In this document: one piece after another, positions 32,886 to 43,903 of the stretch
Position numbering within the stretch: position 1 is the stretch's first letter
Layout: every line of letters begins with the position of its first letter
Assembly: GCA_020744225.1 (NCBI GenBank)
Contig: JAGMWG010000001.1
Location: forward strand, 2,604,001 to 2,668,000
Origin: Paraphoma chrysanthemicola
Taxonomy: Eukaryota > Ascomycota > Dothideomycetes > Pleosporales > Phaeosphaeriaceae
Length of the DNA stretch: 64,000 nucleotides
Direction of reading: 5' to 3'
Position numbers and translations under genes: made by a program
Notes under the pieces: model-generated
Seen by the model: the letters and a program-made list of their open reading frames with translations, nothing else
The model's database searches: none
What the model was told of the DNA's origin: nothing

Positions 32886-34611
32886 TCACTCCACCTGCTC
32901 CGAATGAGCTACAGCTTCCTTATCATTGACATCCTTCTGCGCGTGACGAACAGGCCCGTTCGATGCCGCGACTTTGCCGCGACCAGCAGCAACGAACCAA
33001 ACGTTCCCAGCGAATAGCGTGTTCATCTCTTCCAATGGCAAACGCGCTGTTTCTGGCAAGGTCGCCCAGAAGAACACAGCATTGGTGAAGTTGCAAATTA
33101 CAAAGGTCAAGAAGTACCGCCATCCAACGCTAGCCATCGCGATAGGTGTTACTTGGCCAATCATCGTATTAAAAGCAAAGGATGTCATAACACCAAGAGA
33201 AACACCTTTGGACCGCGTCTTTGTGTCGAATACTTCAGCCGGGATAATCCAGGACAACGGCCCACAGGTGAAGCTGAAAGACACCTGATAGACCCAGTTG
33301 ATGCAGATGAATGTCCAGCCAAGGCGATTCTGCTGCGATGCGCCAGCACTTGGGAAGAGTGCAATGGCGATTACGACGACGATCCAGCAGATTCCATTGA
33401 CGATGTTGCCAATGATCAGCGGCCAACGTCTGCCAATTCGATCGATCAGAGCGACTGTACATGCCTGTGCCACTACTGAAAGAACGTTGCTGATTCCCTG
33501 GTACTTCAGAGCATCGCCAGTACCGATGTTCAGAGTCTCGTAGATCTGTGGAGTGTAGTATTGGATGGCAGAGACGCCTGTCATCTGTACAGATGCTTGA
33601 ATAGCCGTGACGAGGAACAGACGCCTGAAGCTGCTCCTGTCAGTGAAAAGATCTTTGTATCCCTTGGCTTCTTGCTCATGCTCCATAGCGATAGCATGCT
33701 CAATTTGGTTGAACTCTTGTTGCACCCAAGTATCGTTTACATCCCCGTTGGAGTGAAGCCTGGCGAGCGTGCGAAGACCCTCTTCCTTCTTGCCGTGGTC
33801 GATCAGCCATCTCGGAGATTCGGGGAAGAGGAGGATCATCGAAGCGAGGATGCCGGCAGGGATCACTTGTATACCAAGAGGAATTCTCCATTGGTTATTG
33901 TTCGTCCCGGAAATTTCAGTGTTTGTGCCATGCGTGAGCCAAGCTAAGATTGTGGTCAGCGTGTGCACATAAGAGTGCGGAATTCAGACAGACTTACTGG
34001 CAACTACAGCACCGATGCCCAACATCAATTGCTGCAGGGCTGTAATACGCCCTCGAATCGATGGATGAGCAATCTCAGCCTGGTAGAGCGGAACGATCAT
34101 GACCAAATAGCCAACGCCAAAGCCTGCCACGGCCCGACCAGAATACAGATATGATAAGTTCCTGGCCACAGATTGGAGAACTCCGCCGAGTATAAAGGCA
34201 ATGGCACCGACGATAATGGCCAGCCTACGACCCAAGAAGTCTGCGCTGGGGCCCGCTAGAAGCGCACCGAAGAATCCACCGCCGGTGAAGAGAGACACCA
34301 CGGCGCCCCTAAACTAGTCAGTGAGTCAGCCTGTTGGGCATCCTTGCGTACTAGCTTACACTTGATTTGGCTGCGGCTCATGAAAGTAGCTGTTGAACGA
34401 AGGCGTCGCTACGCTGCCACCAATCACTCCGAGATCATATCTGCGATTGTTAGCCTGAACACAGACCACATTTCTAAACCGGGTACATACCCGTACGTAA
34501 AGGATCCAAGAGAAGCGAACACGCCGACCAGAAACTGTGTCGGAGTCAGCCATAGTTGGGAGTGGTGGAATAGGATGAATGGACCTGGTACAGCTGCGGA
34601 GGGATCGCCAT
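32886..34611 (-). CDS. MFS sugar transporter (sugar porter family)
   Basis: Five exons (34611-34585, 34534-34491, 34440-34360, 34308-33998, 33943-32886; introns 50, 50, 51 and 54 bp) give 506 aa with about 12 membrane helices. The tiny first exon (MAIPPQLYQ) splices to FLVGVFASLGSF, giving the classical fungal sugar-porter start. Other signatures: YDLGVIGG, DFLGRR, PESPRWL, QYYTPQIYE, DRIGRRWP and PETARLPLEE in place of the usual PETKG. It should import a mono- or disaccharide by proton symport at the plasma membrane. It is transcribed away from a GH35 beta-galactosidase over a shared 1.1-kb spacer, suggesting that it feeds that enzyme. The exact substrate cannot be read. Confidence 0.9.
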
Positions 34612-35748
34612 CGTTACTCGAAAAGTGCGTCGACTCGAAGAGGGTCAAAAGTACAGTGATCGGTTCTTGGAATCTGCGATATGAAACTAACATGAACTCC
34701 TCGAGAGGCAAGATGTGTAGGTGTTTATATCCTTACTTCGAATAGAATACATCTTGCGCTAGCGTTTTCGGTTCTAGCTGGTCCGGTGGAGGTAACCACA
34801 AGGCGTGAACCTGGGGAAACAGCCGTAGAACGCCACAAAGTAGCTCTTCGCACTGCTTTGGCTTCTCGTCGGACACACACGTGCGGGGAAGGAGGTCCGA
34901 CTCGTATCTTCCGGGATTGTGCTCTCATGATTGGTTTGGTGTGCCGGTGTTCCCTCGCTTACTGCACCTTGACATTTCTCGTAGGACACTCTCGAATGCC
35001 TTCGCGTGCGTTTACGTTTGCAGTAGAACGCCTTTATAACATAATAAATGACTCTAGACTATTATATTAAGGCTGTCTATACAACCATTGCAATGTTTGC
35101 ATCTATCTGCGCTGACCGTAAAAAGGGTAGTGGATAGGTCGGTTCTGTTATTCCACCGGAGCTGCAAAGGTGCAGTACCAAGATTGGCCGACTGAACCGA
35201 TGAAGCTGTCGGCCTCGCTGAACAAGCTCAAGGAGGTCAGTCTCTCGTTGCGGGGTGTGGCCGGGGTTCGCTCCAACTGATCGCTCCTGCTACTTGACCT
35301 TGTTCGGGTTTGGCGATCTCCGATTGGTCATTTCCCGAAATAGCAGCATCCGGTTTCCACTTCGACCACTAATTGTTATTGCGGAGTCTAAATAATGGCC
35401 AAGATTTACCATAAACCCTCGGCTGTCGTGGACGGTGAATGCAGAAGGCACATGCGCAGAAGACAGCATACATTGGGTTTGCAACACGGCATTTGAGCCA
35501 ATGGCTGTTCTTGAAGCCCGGCCGCTGTTCAGGAGGGTGTTTCTGCCTGGACTGCGCCGGTATAGACATGTTAGTCCGAGCCACCTCTGTGTTCGAGAGG
35601 ACTGTCAAGTCATATGGCACTTTATACCTACTTCACTTACCTCCGTCCAACGTCTTGACTACTTGGTCGCCCAGTGGATTTACCACAACTGATAAACTAA
35701 TTCTCTTGTTCCAAGAGCGAAATTATCATCATCAACATCTTCATCACA
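34612..35748. other. shared divergent promoter region of sugar porter and beta-galactosidase
   Basis: 1,137 bases between two opposite start codons, containing dispersed repeat copy B. Several CGG/CCG triplets occur, as expected for Zn2Cys6 binding, but no unambiguous paired site was identified by eye. Confidence 0.45.
34964..35175 (+). repeat. dispersed repeat, copy B (RIP-like decay)
   Basis: About 212 bp aligned to 12336-12544. Relative to copy A, many differences are G-to-A or C-to-T, making this copy more AT-rich, for example CTCGAATG against CCCGAGTG and GACTATTATA against GGCTATTATG. It sits inside the porter/galactosidase intergenic region. No ORF or terminal repeat is visible. Confidence 0.75.
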
Positions 35749-37509
35749 ATGGGCGAATTGGCAACAGCTCCTGACACGACCAACCACCAGATCCCGCATT
35801 TGAAGCGGCTGTCCCGCGGCCACCACTTGATCGTTCACGGCGAGCCATTTCTGATGCTGCCCGCAGAATTGCACAACTCATCCTTCAGCTGCCCAAAATT
35901 CATGCAGCAAGTCTGGCCAAGGCTGAAGGACTCGAATATCAACACAGTCCTTGCGAATGTGAATTGGGAAGATATTGAACCACAAGAAGGCCACTTCGAT
36001 TTCACCCGGCTGGATCAGCTTCTCCACGATGCTCGAGTCAACCGGCTCTATCTCGTGTTGCTCTGGTTTGGTGCCTTCAAAAACGGTAAGAGGTCTGGAG
36101 GTGTCGAGTATTCTCGCTTGCAACTGACGTATGAAGGCAAATCGACGTATGCTCCCGGGTGGGTCAAAACGAATCCCAAACGATTTCCGCGAATGATGAT
36201 CCGCACCGCCATCGGGGGACTTGAAGTCGCAGATGTACTATCGATCTTGGAACCAGCCGTGGTCCAAGCGGATGCTGCGGCTTTCAAGGCCCTCTTACGC
36301 CACATTCGGGATGTTGATCACGCTCAGTCAACGGTCTTGATGGTACAGGTGGAGAATGAGGTCGGGTTGCTTGGAGATTCGCGAGATGCCTCTCCAACGG
36401 CTACTGCCCGCTTCAATGCGCCGGTTCCCATGGAGCTGATTGACATGATCAGAACACGGTGGTCTGAACTACACCCATCTCTCAAGAAAAACCTCCTCAC
36501 TTTTCAACATGAGTATCAATTCTTGGAGGCAGGTACAACATCTTGGCCACACGCGCTCGGAGACAGTAGGGCGACCGATGAGTTGTTCATGGCATACCAT
36601 TATGCTGTGTACGTTGAAGAAGTGGCGAGGGCAGGGAAGTCAGAATATCCTCTTCCGATGTTCACCAATGTCTGGCAAAACTACGCAGATGCCGATACTG
36701 ATAAATCCCAACCAGTGGTTGTTGGAGGTGGCGGTCAGCCAGGTGACTATCCATCCGGAGGTGGTGTTATTAATGTCCTGGATATCTGGCAGCACTTCGC
36801 TCCTTCGCTTGATTTTGTGGCGCCCGATTTGTACCTCAATGATTATAATGCCGTGTGTGCGAAGTATCGTCATGCTGGGCAGCCTCTATTTATTCCTGAA
36901 CAGCGGCGCGACGATTATGGCGCGCGACGTGTTTGGAGCGCTTATGCCACCTACGGGGCACTGGGTGCATCACCCTTCGCGATTGACTCACTCGATGGAA
37001 CCGACAACCCATGGCGGAGGCACTTTGGCCTTCTTGCACATGTATCGCCCTCGCTATTGGCAGCTCGTGAATCCAACGACGACACTTACGGGTTTTGGTT
37101 TGACGAGCCTGCAGAGCACGGGCAACTGGCGCATAAGCACCACGTTGTGATGGGCGCATGGGGCTTGACGATAGAGCGTTCCTTTGTCTTCGGTAAGCAA
37201 GGGCCAGGCTTTGGTATGGTTATACAGCTCTCTGAGTCGAAGTTTTTGCTAGTAGGCGAAGGCTTCCAAGTGCGTTTTGCGTCCACTAGAAAGGGGTCTA
37301 CTTTTTCTGGCATCCTCTCCTTCGTTGAAAAGGAGAGGCTGCCTGGCACGACGCAGATGGTAACAGGTCGAAGTCTCAATGGTGACGAGACAAGAAGCGG
37401 CGAACTCGCCATCATGCCTGCTCAAAGGCCGGATTTGGGTTCCTTTCCGATATGTATCACAATTCCTGCTCGCTCTGGAGTCGCCGAGGTGGAGGTGTAT
37501 GAATTCTAA
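35749..37509 (+). CDS. GH35 beta-galactosidase-like glycoside hydrolase
   Basis: Intronless, 586 aa from the ATG at 35749. The N-terminal (beta/alpha)8 domain begins with LIVHGEPFLMLPAELHNSS and VLANVNWEDIEPQEGHFDF, typical of GH35. The predicted acid/base Glu204 lies in QVENEVG, and the predicted nucleophile Glu384 in LFIPEQRRDD. The C-terminal ~200 residues match the beta-sandwich found in bacterial-type GH35 enzymes. There is no signal peptide, unlike the large secreted fungal beta-galactosidases, so it probably acts inside the cell on an imported galactoside. Its bacterial-like form raises the possibility of ancient transfer, which was not tested. Neighbours are a divergent sugar porter and a Zn2Cys6 regulator. 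Confidence 0.88.
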   Translation: MGELATAPDTTNHQIPHLKRLSRGHHLIVHGEPFLMLPAELHNSSFSCPKFMQQVWPRLKDSNINTVLANVNWEDIEPQEGHFDFTRLDQLLHDARVNRLYLVLLWFGAFKNGKRSGGVEYSRLQLTYEGKSTYAPGWVKTNPKRFPRMMIRTAIGGLEVADVLSILEPAVVQADAAAFKALLRHIRDVDHAQSTVLMVQVENEVGLLGDSRDASPTATARFNAPVPMELIDMIRTRWSELHPSLKKNLLTFQHEYQFLEAGTTSWPHALGDSRATDELFMAYHYAVYVEEVARAGKSEYPLPMFTNVWQNYADADTDKSQPVVVGGGGQPGDYPSGGGVINVLDIWQHFAPSLDFVAPDLYLNDYNAVCAKYRHAGQPLFIPEQRRDDYGARRVWSAYATYGALGASPFAIDSLDGTDNPWRRHFGLLAHVSPSLLAARESNDDTYGFWFDEPAEHGQLAHKHHVVMGAWGLTIERSFVFGKQGPGFGMVIQLSESKFLLVGEGFQVRFASTRKGSTFSGILSFVEKERLPGTTQMVTGRSLNGDETRSGELAIMPAQRPDLGSFPICITIPARSGVAEVEVYEF

Positions 37510-37964
37510 AGTAAGCCCAGCGTGGCGACTGAATGAAAAGCGGCTTAAGCAAATATCCAGCCTGCTTTCGATTCTTGTAATGTTCGCTGTAATGGCTGTT
37601 GCTCCAATTTAAGTAGTGTTTAGGGAACATTTACATGGTGCGGCGATAATGAGCAGTCGGAGAAAGAAGTGACAACCAGTGCCAAGGCTCCCCGTTTCCT
37701 AGCTCAAATTGAGTGCTGCACCGCCGATCTCTCCACTATTGTGTCCACCAAACGTGAAGATGGTGAATGCTTGCGATTGCTTGCTATCAAACACCCCTTT
37801 AACAACTTGCCTATCATTAATTCTCTGCCCTGCTTAGGACACCACTCCCATCGTCACCGCCTTCACCTCGAGAGTTGGGACGGCACATTTCATCCTGGCC
37901 ATCTTCGAATGTCCTTTGGCGTTGCCACCAGCGACTCCATGACTAACGACAGCCAGAAAGCACA
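37510..37964. other. intergenic region between beta-galactosidase and regulator
   Basis: 455 bases with the galactosidase 3' UTR and the regulator promoter. No feature recognised. Confidence 0.4.
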
Positions 37965-39682
37965 ATGAAGCATCCGACGGCATGCTTAGAATGCAGGGTT
38001 ACTAAGGTCAAATGCGCGCGAGACCCTAACCAGCCGCGTGGAGCGTGCCTCACTTGTAAGAGTCGCAATCTTGAGTGTTCGTTGCCTACTTTGAATCCCA
38101 AGGAGCGTGCAACCATTCTCAGAAGCCACCCGCAGCCGCGTCCTTTAGCACCCGCTTCGAGCGTGCCACTTGAACACGAGAACCTAGCATCAGAATTACC
38201 TGAAAATATCCAAGAGTTCATCGGTCTGTATCTAAGCCTCATTCATGGACGTCCGCATAGCCTATTCCATGAGCAGTCTCTTTGGCTCCAATACAACGAA
38301 GGGTCTCTACCGGAGAGCCTGTCCACTGCAATCTGCGGGTTGGGGTGCCGTCTATCAGAGCGTGAAAGCGATCGAAATCTGGCGCCGGCTTTCATACGAA
38401 AGTCAAAAACCTTGCTCGCACACCAGCTCGAAGATATCACAGTGACAAACATCCAAACATGCATTCTTCTCGCCAACAGCTACGCTGCCGAGCAAAACCA
38501 CAAATTGGAGGCTTTGTACTTTGGTGAAGAGAACCAAGACATTCTCACAGGTTCTTTGGCTGACTCGGCAATCAGGCATCGCAAACCGCATGGCATACGT
38601 TTTAGAACTGCATAAGCAGCACCCTGATGACGATCCAATTTGGCGAGAGATCAAGTGCCGTACCTGGTGGTCACTATTCATGGCGGATAGGTGGTGCCCA
38701 CCTGGATTAGGCCTGCCCAAGGAGATCTCGGTGTCGCATCCTTCTGTAGAACTGCCTATGAACGAGCTTGATTTCCAGCTCCTGCGCAACACCGGAGTGC
38801 CGAGTTCTACTGCAAGAAGAGGTGGTATCTGGGCTTTCAAAATCACACTCGTCGATATCCTCGCGTCCATCCAAGACATGAATCTGTCCTTGGTACAAGA
38901 GCACTTAGATCGCTCTACTGTTGATAACCAGGTCCAATGTATCGCGCGCAGGATGGAGCACTGGCAGGGTACACTGCCTGATGATCTGCGTTTGAGCGAA
39001 CACAACCTCAATCTACACCGACACAGAGGTTATGGCGGGATGTTCGTTGCGCTGCATCTCGGGTACCACTACTACAACATCCTGCTCTATTTTCAATACC
39101 TTGAACCAAATTACGACCCGGCATACAACACCATATCATACGCAGCTGAATGCCGACAACATGGGTTAGCCTTTAGTCGCCTGTTACACACCGCTCGCGA
39201 GCTTGGCGACTGTCATGTAGTGTAAGAGGCCCCATCCAGGGTACCCGACCCGGAAACGATGCTGACGCACAATACCATACAGATATCTTACAGTAGCACA
39301 CATGACGATTGTGTCATCTTCAGTACTCCTCCACCTGCTGTTATTCGGCAATGATGCAGAGGTGGACATCGCCAAGCAGCAGCTCACGCGCAACTTCGAA
39401 GCATTAATGGACTTGGCGAAATACTGGCCCTGCGTGGAAAAGATGAAACGTCGTTTGTTCGTCTTCCAGGATGCGTGCCTCCGCTCATCGATCGCGACGT
39501 ATAAGGTTGACCGATGGATTGTGAGATTCTTGCTGGAACATGCGCTCCCATTTGAAAATGAGGGGCCATCTAGTGAAGGGTTGGCGGTTGACATGAGCAC
39601 AATGTCCATGTCACACTCGAGGATACCACTGGGACGGCAAATCCTCCTTAACGAAACTCTGGACGATCTTCGCAGCTTCTAG
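37965..39682 (+). CDS. Zn2Cys6 transcription factor with fungal-specific regulatory domain
   Basis: Exons 37965-38523, 38576-39221 and 39283-39682 (introns 52 and 61 bp) give 534 aa. A Gal4-type binuclear zinc cluster opens the protein, with Cys 7, 10, 17, 28, 31 and 38 and the basic helix RVTKVKC. The middle homology region follows (SLIHGRPHSLFHEQSLW; splice-restored ALYFG-IANRMAYVLELHKQ; TWWSLFMADRW). Such proteins bind CGG/CCG triplets and usually control adjacent catabolic genes. Its position next to the galactosidase and porter makes it a candidate pathway-specific activator of both; this is inference. All junctions keep the frame. Confidence 0.9.
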
Positions 39683-40891
39683 AACAAGTTCTTAGTCACT
39701 TCAAATCTTGACATTAGGTTGGCCGGCAAGGTTTTGTGGAGATCCTTCAACGGCTTCGGATTGGCGCTAGTGGATGAACCCGGTTGCATCTGTCCGAAAC
39801 ACCAGAGTTATTGACACATATCGTATACGACAGCGTGCCATCGCAGGCTTGCTTCGCATCAGACGCTTAGGGCACTGAAGCAGCGCGTTCTGTGTGCGCG
39901 AGTCAAACTTCCGGAGTTCAGATGCAGCTGTGGTGGTGCCTTGGAGCACGTTACTAGCGTACTCTCGCCAGCAATCTCTTTCACCTAACGCCACAAGCAA
40001 AAGCATGGCGAAACTGAGAGAGTTTACCAAGGACTATCGTCGGGAGCCGCTCAGCTTCCCACAGACTGAGCTTAGCAACACGGATTTGCTCTTTCAAGGT
40101 TGGTGGAAGACTCCAGGTGATGGGGCTGGCCCCGGGATCAAGCGGTCTAGCTTCTTGTCGTCGCCCACTCTGCAGCCAGCGCAAGATAACAGCGCGCCAT
40201 TTGTGCAGGAGCCTGAGTGATGTAATAAGTGGAGAGAGACATGTGTTTCCGTGTCACTGCGGCCAAATGACCCGCGCCTGCGGAGCTTTCAAAATAAGTT
40301 AGCTCACTGTGGTAGGCTTGAGAGCCCGGCAACGCAGCCACTTAACTGCGTGTCGACGCGCAGCGCGTTTTTGCGTCTGTATGCAACAATACGTGCTTGA
40401 TGTAGCTTTCTTGCCCTGTGATGCTGGCTATTGCGCGCGAGGACGCTCTGCTGGCCACAGGTGTCGAGTCTCCTTCCAAGTAACGTGACAGCACGCTAAT
40501 GACTAAGGCGGAAGCCGCCAAATCTGCTGTCCGCCTGCAGTGAACGACGCATCGCGTCGGTATACGTGAGCAATCGACCGCATCCAAGCCGACTATTCCC
40601 CGTCCTGCCCTGATGAGAAGATCGTTTTAGCGTCAGTCAGCAATCGCGTGGTGTGTATTATCCCATGTTTGCGCGCACCTGGGCCCACCCCTACTGCGCC
40701 CTGTCCCAGCGCTGCGACTCAGTCGCGTTCATCCAAACATCAACACGCCATGCATGCTGACCACTCGCCCTCTAGGTGGATTGAATGCACTCACGTGCGG
40801 CCCTCGCACCTCGCTCTATTCACGCCTTACCCGTCGCGCGCTGCTTCTTCGCCCTGACGACCGCCCGCGACGCTCACTCCAGCCGCGCATC
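39683..40891. other. intergenic region upstream of SWI1
   Basis: 1.2 kb. A frame at 40005-40220 (+, 71 aa) is open but shows no motif or support and is not called. The last ~250 bases are C-rich and probably the SWI1 leader, with out-of-frame ATGs near 40749. Confidence 0.4.
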
Positions 40892-43800
40892 ATGGACTTC
40901 CAAAGCCCCCAGAACGGCATGTACGATCCCTCGAGCTTCATCGACCCGAGCGCAATCGCGAACCCGCAGATGAACGGCACGCGCTCCTACCCGATGTCGT
41001 CGATACCGCAGAAGCGAGACTCGACCGGCGCTGCTCTCTCCCTCTCGCGCTCGCAGACGCCGTCGCAACAGCCGCAGTTCGGCTTCCAGCAGCAGCAGCA
41101 GGCCTTCACCCACACACCCTCTCCGACCATGCAGACCCAGAACTTTGCGGGCGCCCAATTGGGTGCACAGAGAATGAACACAGCCTCTCCGGCGCAGAAT
41201 CCCCACGCGCCGCAAATGTCTCCGATGGGCTTCCAGAACTCGCCCATGAGTCAGGGCTTCAACCAGAGCGCGAGCGGGCAGTTCCCCGTCCAACAAGTCC
41301 AGTTGTCGCAAAATCTCCAAAGCCGGCAGCAAGAGGCGCAGAGACAGTACGCCATGCGCCTCCAGGCCCAGGCGCAACAACACCAGCAGCTCGGAAACCT
41401 CGCCGCAAGCAACATGGCAGCGCAGCAGCGGCATCAGGGCGGACAGGTGCCCGGCGCAATGCCAGGGGGGATGCCCGGCGCGATGCCTGGTGGAATGCCG
41501 GGAGGGATGCCTGCTGGGATGCAGCAGCCGGGCATGCAGCCTGGCATGATGCAAGCACAAGGACAGCAACAGAACCCCCAGTACCAGTTCCAGCAGTTCC
41601 TCAAGAACGTCGGCGCGCTAATGGCACAGCACCGACGCCCATTCAACCCTCAGCCACACGTCGCGGGTCGCCCCATAAATCTTCAGAACCTCTATTCGGT
41701 TGTCTTGCGCTTCAAGGGCCACCGCTTCGTAACGCAGTCGCAAGCGTGGCCAAGAATCGCGCAGATGATGAACATACCACCACAACAATTCCCCACGGCC
41801 CCGCAGGAGCTGCAGCAAGTCTACGAACAGAACCTGAGCATCTACGAAAACGCGTTCTTTCAAAGACAGCAAGCCCTGAAGGCCGGCCAACAGGGCCAAA
41901 TGGGCGCCATGGGGCAGCAGATGTCGCCTACCAGACCTGCTATGCCTGGCGGACAAAACAATGTATCTGCGCAGCAGGAGTACCTGCAGCAACTGCAGAG
42001 ATCTCAAGAAGCGATGAAGCAGCAGCAGCAACAGCAGCGACAATCGGCGACACCGATGCAGCCGACCCCGCAACCTCAGCAATTCGATCCATCTATACAA
42101 CCACAACAATCCACCCCGCTTCAGAGCAACGCCACACTACCAAGTGTGAACGGTCACAGTACACCACAACCAGAAGGCAGCGCAAGGAAGAGCGTGAGCC
42201 GGCCCCTGGAAGGAACACCCACACAAGGGAGAGAGCCAAGCCAAGCGATAGCGTCCCCCTCAAAACCCGGTGAAGCTGCAGTCGCATCAGAAACAGCCGT
42301 GGCCTCAATCGAAGAGCCTGAAAAGAGAAAGCCAGTGATCGAGAACGAGGACGGAACGCGCGTCTATCAGCCGGCGTATCGAACTCAAGACACTTGGGGT
42401 GGCCTCGATTTCGATTCGGACAACTTCAAGAATATGATCGAAACAATTGTGACGTATAAACCGAATGTTCCGCTGTTACCCGAAATGGGTGCTATCGACA
42501 TACGAGCATTGACCATGAGTCTTCGATCGGGACTCCATGCAGAGACGAGGCTAGCATTGGACACGCTCACGCGGTTGACTTACGACAACACAATACAACT
42601 GGACCTTGGACAGTGCGAGGACCTGACGGATGTCTTGGTCGAGCTTGCCGAGGACCAGCTGGAAATTCTTGGCAACGACAATCCCGAAGTCACAGACATC
42701 ATCGATCTGACCCCATATGAGGACGTCCTCCACCACTGCCGTGCCGAATCTGCAACTCTGCAGGATCTTCCAGAATCCGGCACGAAAGCCTACAACCTAG
42801 ATCGAACTGCCGACCGACTGCTCGCTATCACCACAATACTGCGTAATCTATCATTCCTCGAAGTCAACCACGTCTCGTTGGTCAGCTTCCCCGTCCTGAA
42901 ATTCTTATCCAACTTTATCCGACTGGTCGGCACGCGTGTTCTCCTTCTACGATCACACATCAATACCTTCGACTTCATGAAGGATGTGGTTACCTTCTTC
43001 TCCAATACTGGCGCCAAGATCGTTTTGCCATCCCGCGAAGACGCATACGCCGTGCTCCACTTCCTCTGTGCTTTTGCACCTTGCCCGCGTCCCAGCGAAC
43101 CGGCCAAATTTACACCCTTCAATCCACAAATACATCGCTATCTACCCTCCGCAGTCGACAGTCTTGCAAAGCTACTCGCTCGCGACGATCCAAATCGTAC
43201 CTATTACAAGCAAATTTTCGTGAATGAAGCCACGTCAGCGCCAGCTTACGACCTCCTAACGCGTGCCTTTGCCCTGGCCATATCTGTAGCCCCGGACCGC
43301 AACTACATCGAGTCGAGGATGCATCAAATGAAGGGCCAGCCTATCAAGGAAGTGCGCATGTTCGAAGCACGCATCGCGGAATCAAGAAAGGCGTACCTAA
43401 TGCAGGGCATGCTTGCTGCAGATATCCTTGCCAGTCTAGCTCCAGGTGCTGAAAGCAGCCTCTGTCGCTCTTGGCTCGAATCTGAAGATGGCTGGGCGCA
43501 TAGCCTTCTGAAGTTTGCCATGTCGTTGTCTGCTACCGACGCTGCTCTGCCACATCCTCAAGCACCTCCACCAAACGTGCGCGGCCAGAGACCCATGGAC
43601 CATGACCGGGAAGGCTTCCACCTCATCGTGCATCGCGCGCTATCGACATTGAAGCGGCTCGGCGACAAGTCCAAGGGTGGCGAGTCATTGGTCAAGAGCG
43701 TCCAGATGAATGGACATGCTAACGACGGTGAAGACGAGGATGATGACGAAGACATGGATATTTTCGAGTTCAACGGCAGCACATGGAAAGTCAAGGCCGA

Positions 43801-43903
43801 CATTTTGCCGCGAAAAGAGACGCTACTCGGTGCTTTGCTGACTGCGCAACTGGACGTCAGGAGTTTGAATCAGTTCTGTAAGATTGGCTATTTGGACGAA
43901 TGA
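40892..43903 (+). CDS. SWI1: SWI/SNF chromatin-remodelling subunit Swi1 (ARID protein)
   Basis: Intronless, 1,003 aa from ATG 40892 (MDFQSPQNGMYDPSS); an in-frame ATG at 40754 would add 46 unconserved-looking residues. The first ~230 and residues ~330-480 are Gln/Pro/Met/Gly-rich, including a tandem GGMPGAMPG-type repeat (nt ~41440-41545). Between them, around residues 230-325, is an ARID DNA-binding domain (FQQFLKNVGALMAQHRRPFN ... VVLRFKGHRFVTQ ... WPRIAQMMNIPPQQFP). The C-terminal ~500 residues are helical and repeat-like, as in Swi1 and ARID1 proteins, ending in an acidic DDDEDMDIFEFNG stretch. It would target SWI/SNF to promoters. Yeast Swi1 has a Q/N-rich prion domain in a similar position. 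Confidence 0.9.
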   Translation: MDFQSPQNGMYDPSSFIDPSAIANPQMNGTRSYPMSSIPQKRDSTGAALSLSRSQTPSQQPQFGFQQQQQAFTHTPSPTMQTQNFAGAQLGAQRMNTASPAQNPHAPQMSPMGFQNSPMSQGFNQSASGQFPVQQVQLSQNLQSRQQEAQRQYAMRLQAQAQQHQQLGNLAASNMAAQQRHQGGQVPGAMPGGMPGAMPGGMPGGMPAGMQQPGMQPGMMQAQGQQQNPQYQFQQFLKNVGALMAQHRRPFNPQPHVAGRPINLQNLYSVVLRFKGHRFVTQSQAWPRIAQMMNIPPQQFPTAPQELQQVYEQNLSIYENAFFQRQQALKAGQQGQMGAMGQQMSPTRPAMPGGQNNVSAQQEYLQQLQRSQEAMKQQQQQQRQSATPMQPTPQPQQFDPSIQPQQSTPLQSNATLPSVNGHSTPQPEGSARKSVSRPLEGTPTQGREPSQAIASPSKPGEAAVASETAVASIEEPEKRKPVIENEDGTRVYQPAYRTQDTWGGLDFDSDNFKNMIETIVTYKPNVPLLPEMGAIDIRALTMSLRSGLHAETRLALDTLTRLTYDNTIQLDLGQCEDLTDVLVELAEDQLEILGNDNPEVTDIIDLTPYEDVLHHCRAESATLQDLPESGTKAYNLDRTADRLLAITTILRNLSFLEVNHVSLVSFPVLKFLSNFIRLVGTRVLLLRSHINTFDFMKDVVTFFSNTGAKIVLPSREDAYAVLHFLCAFAPCPRPSEPAKFTPFNPQIHRYLPSAVDSLAKLLARDDPNRTYYKQIFVNEATSAPAYDLLTRAFALAISVAPDRNYIESRMHQMKGQPIKEVRMFEARIAESRKAYLMQGMLAADILASLAPGAESSLCRSWLESEDGWAHSLLKFAMSLSATDAALPHPQAPPPNVRGQRPMDHDREGFHLIVHRALSTLKRLGDKSKGGESLVKSVQMNGHANDGEDEDDDEDMDIFEFNGSTWKVKADILPRKETLLGALLTAQLDVRSLNQFCKIGYLDE

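Noticed and set aside
32886..39682. Secondary-metabolite cluster reading of the porter/hydrolase/regulator block
   Set aside because: No backbone synthase (PKS, NRPS, terpene cyclase) or tailoring oxidases nearby; the content fits sugar catabolism instead.
40005..40220. Small plus-strand ORF (71 aa) upstream of SWI1
   Set aside because: Short, no recognisable motif or promoter, and overlapped by frames on the other strand. Left as intergenic.
40874..41569. Minus-strand frame rich in Leu/Arg/His opposite SWI1
   Set aside because: Antisense shadow of the Gln/Pro/Met-rich SWI1 coding sequence; no motif and no plausible start context.
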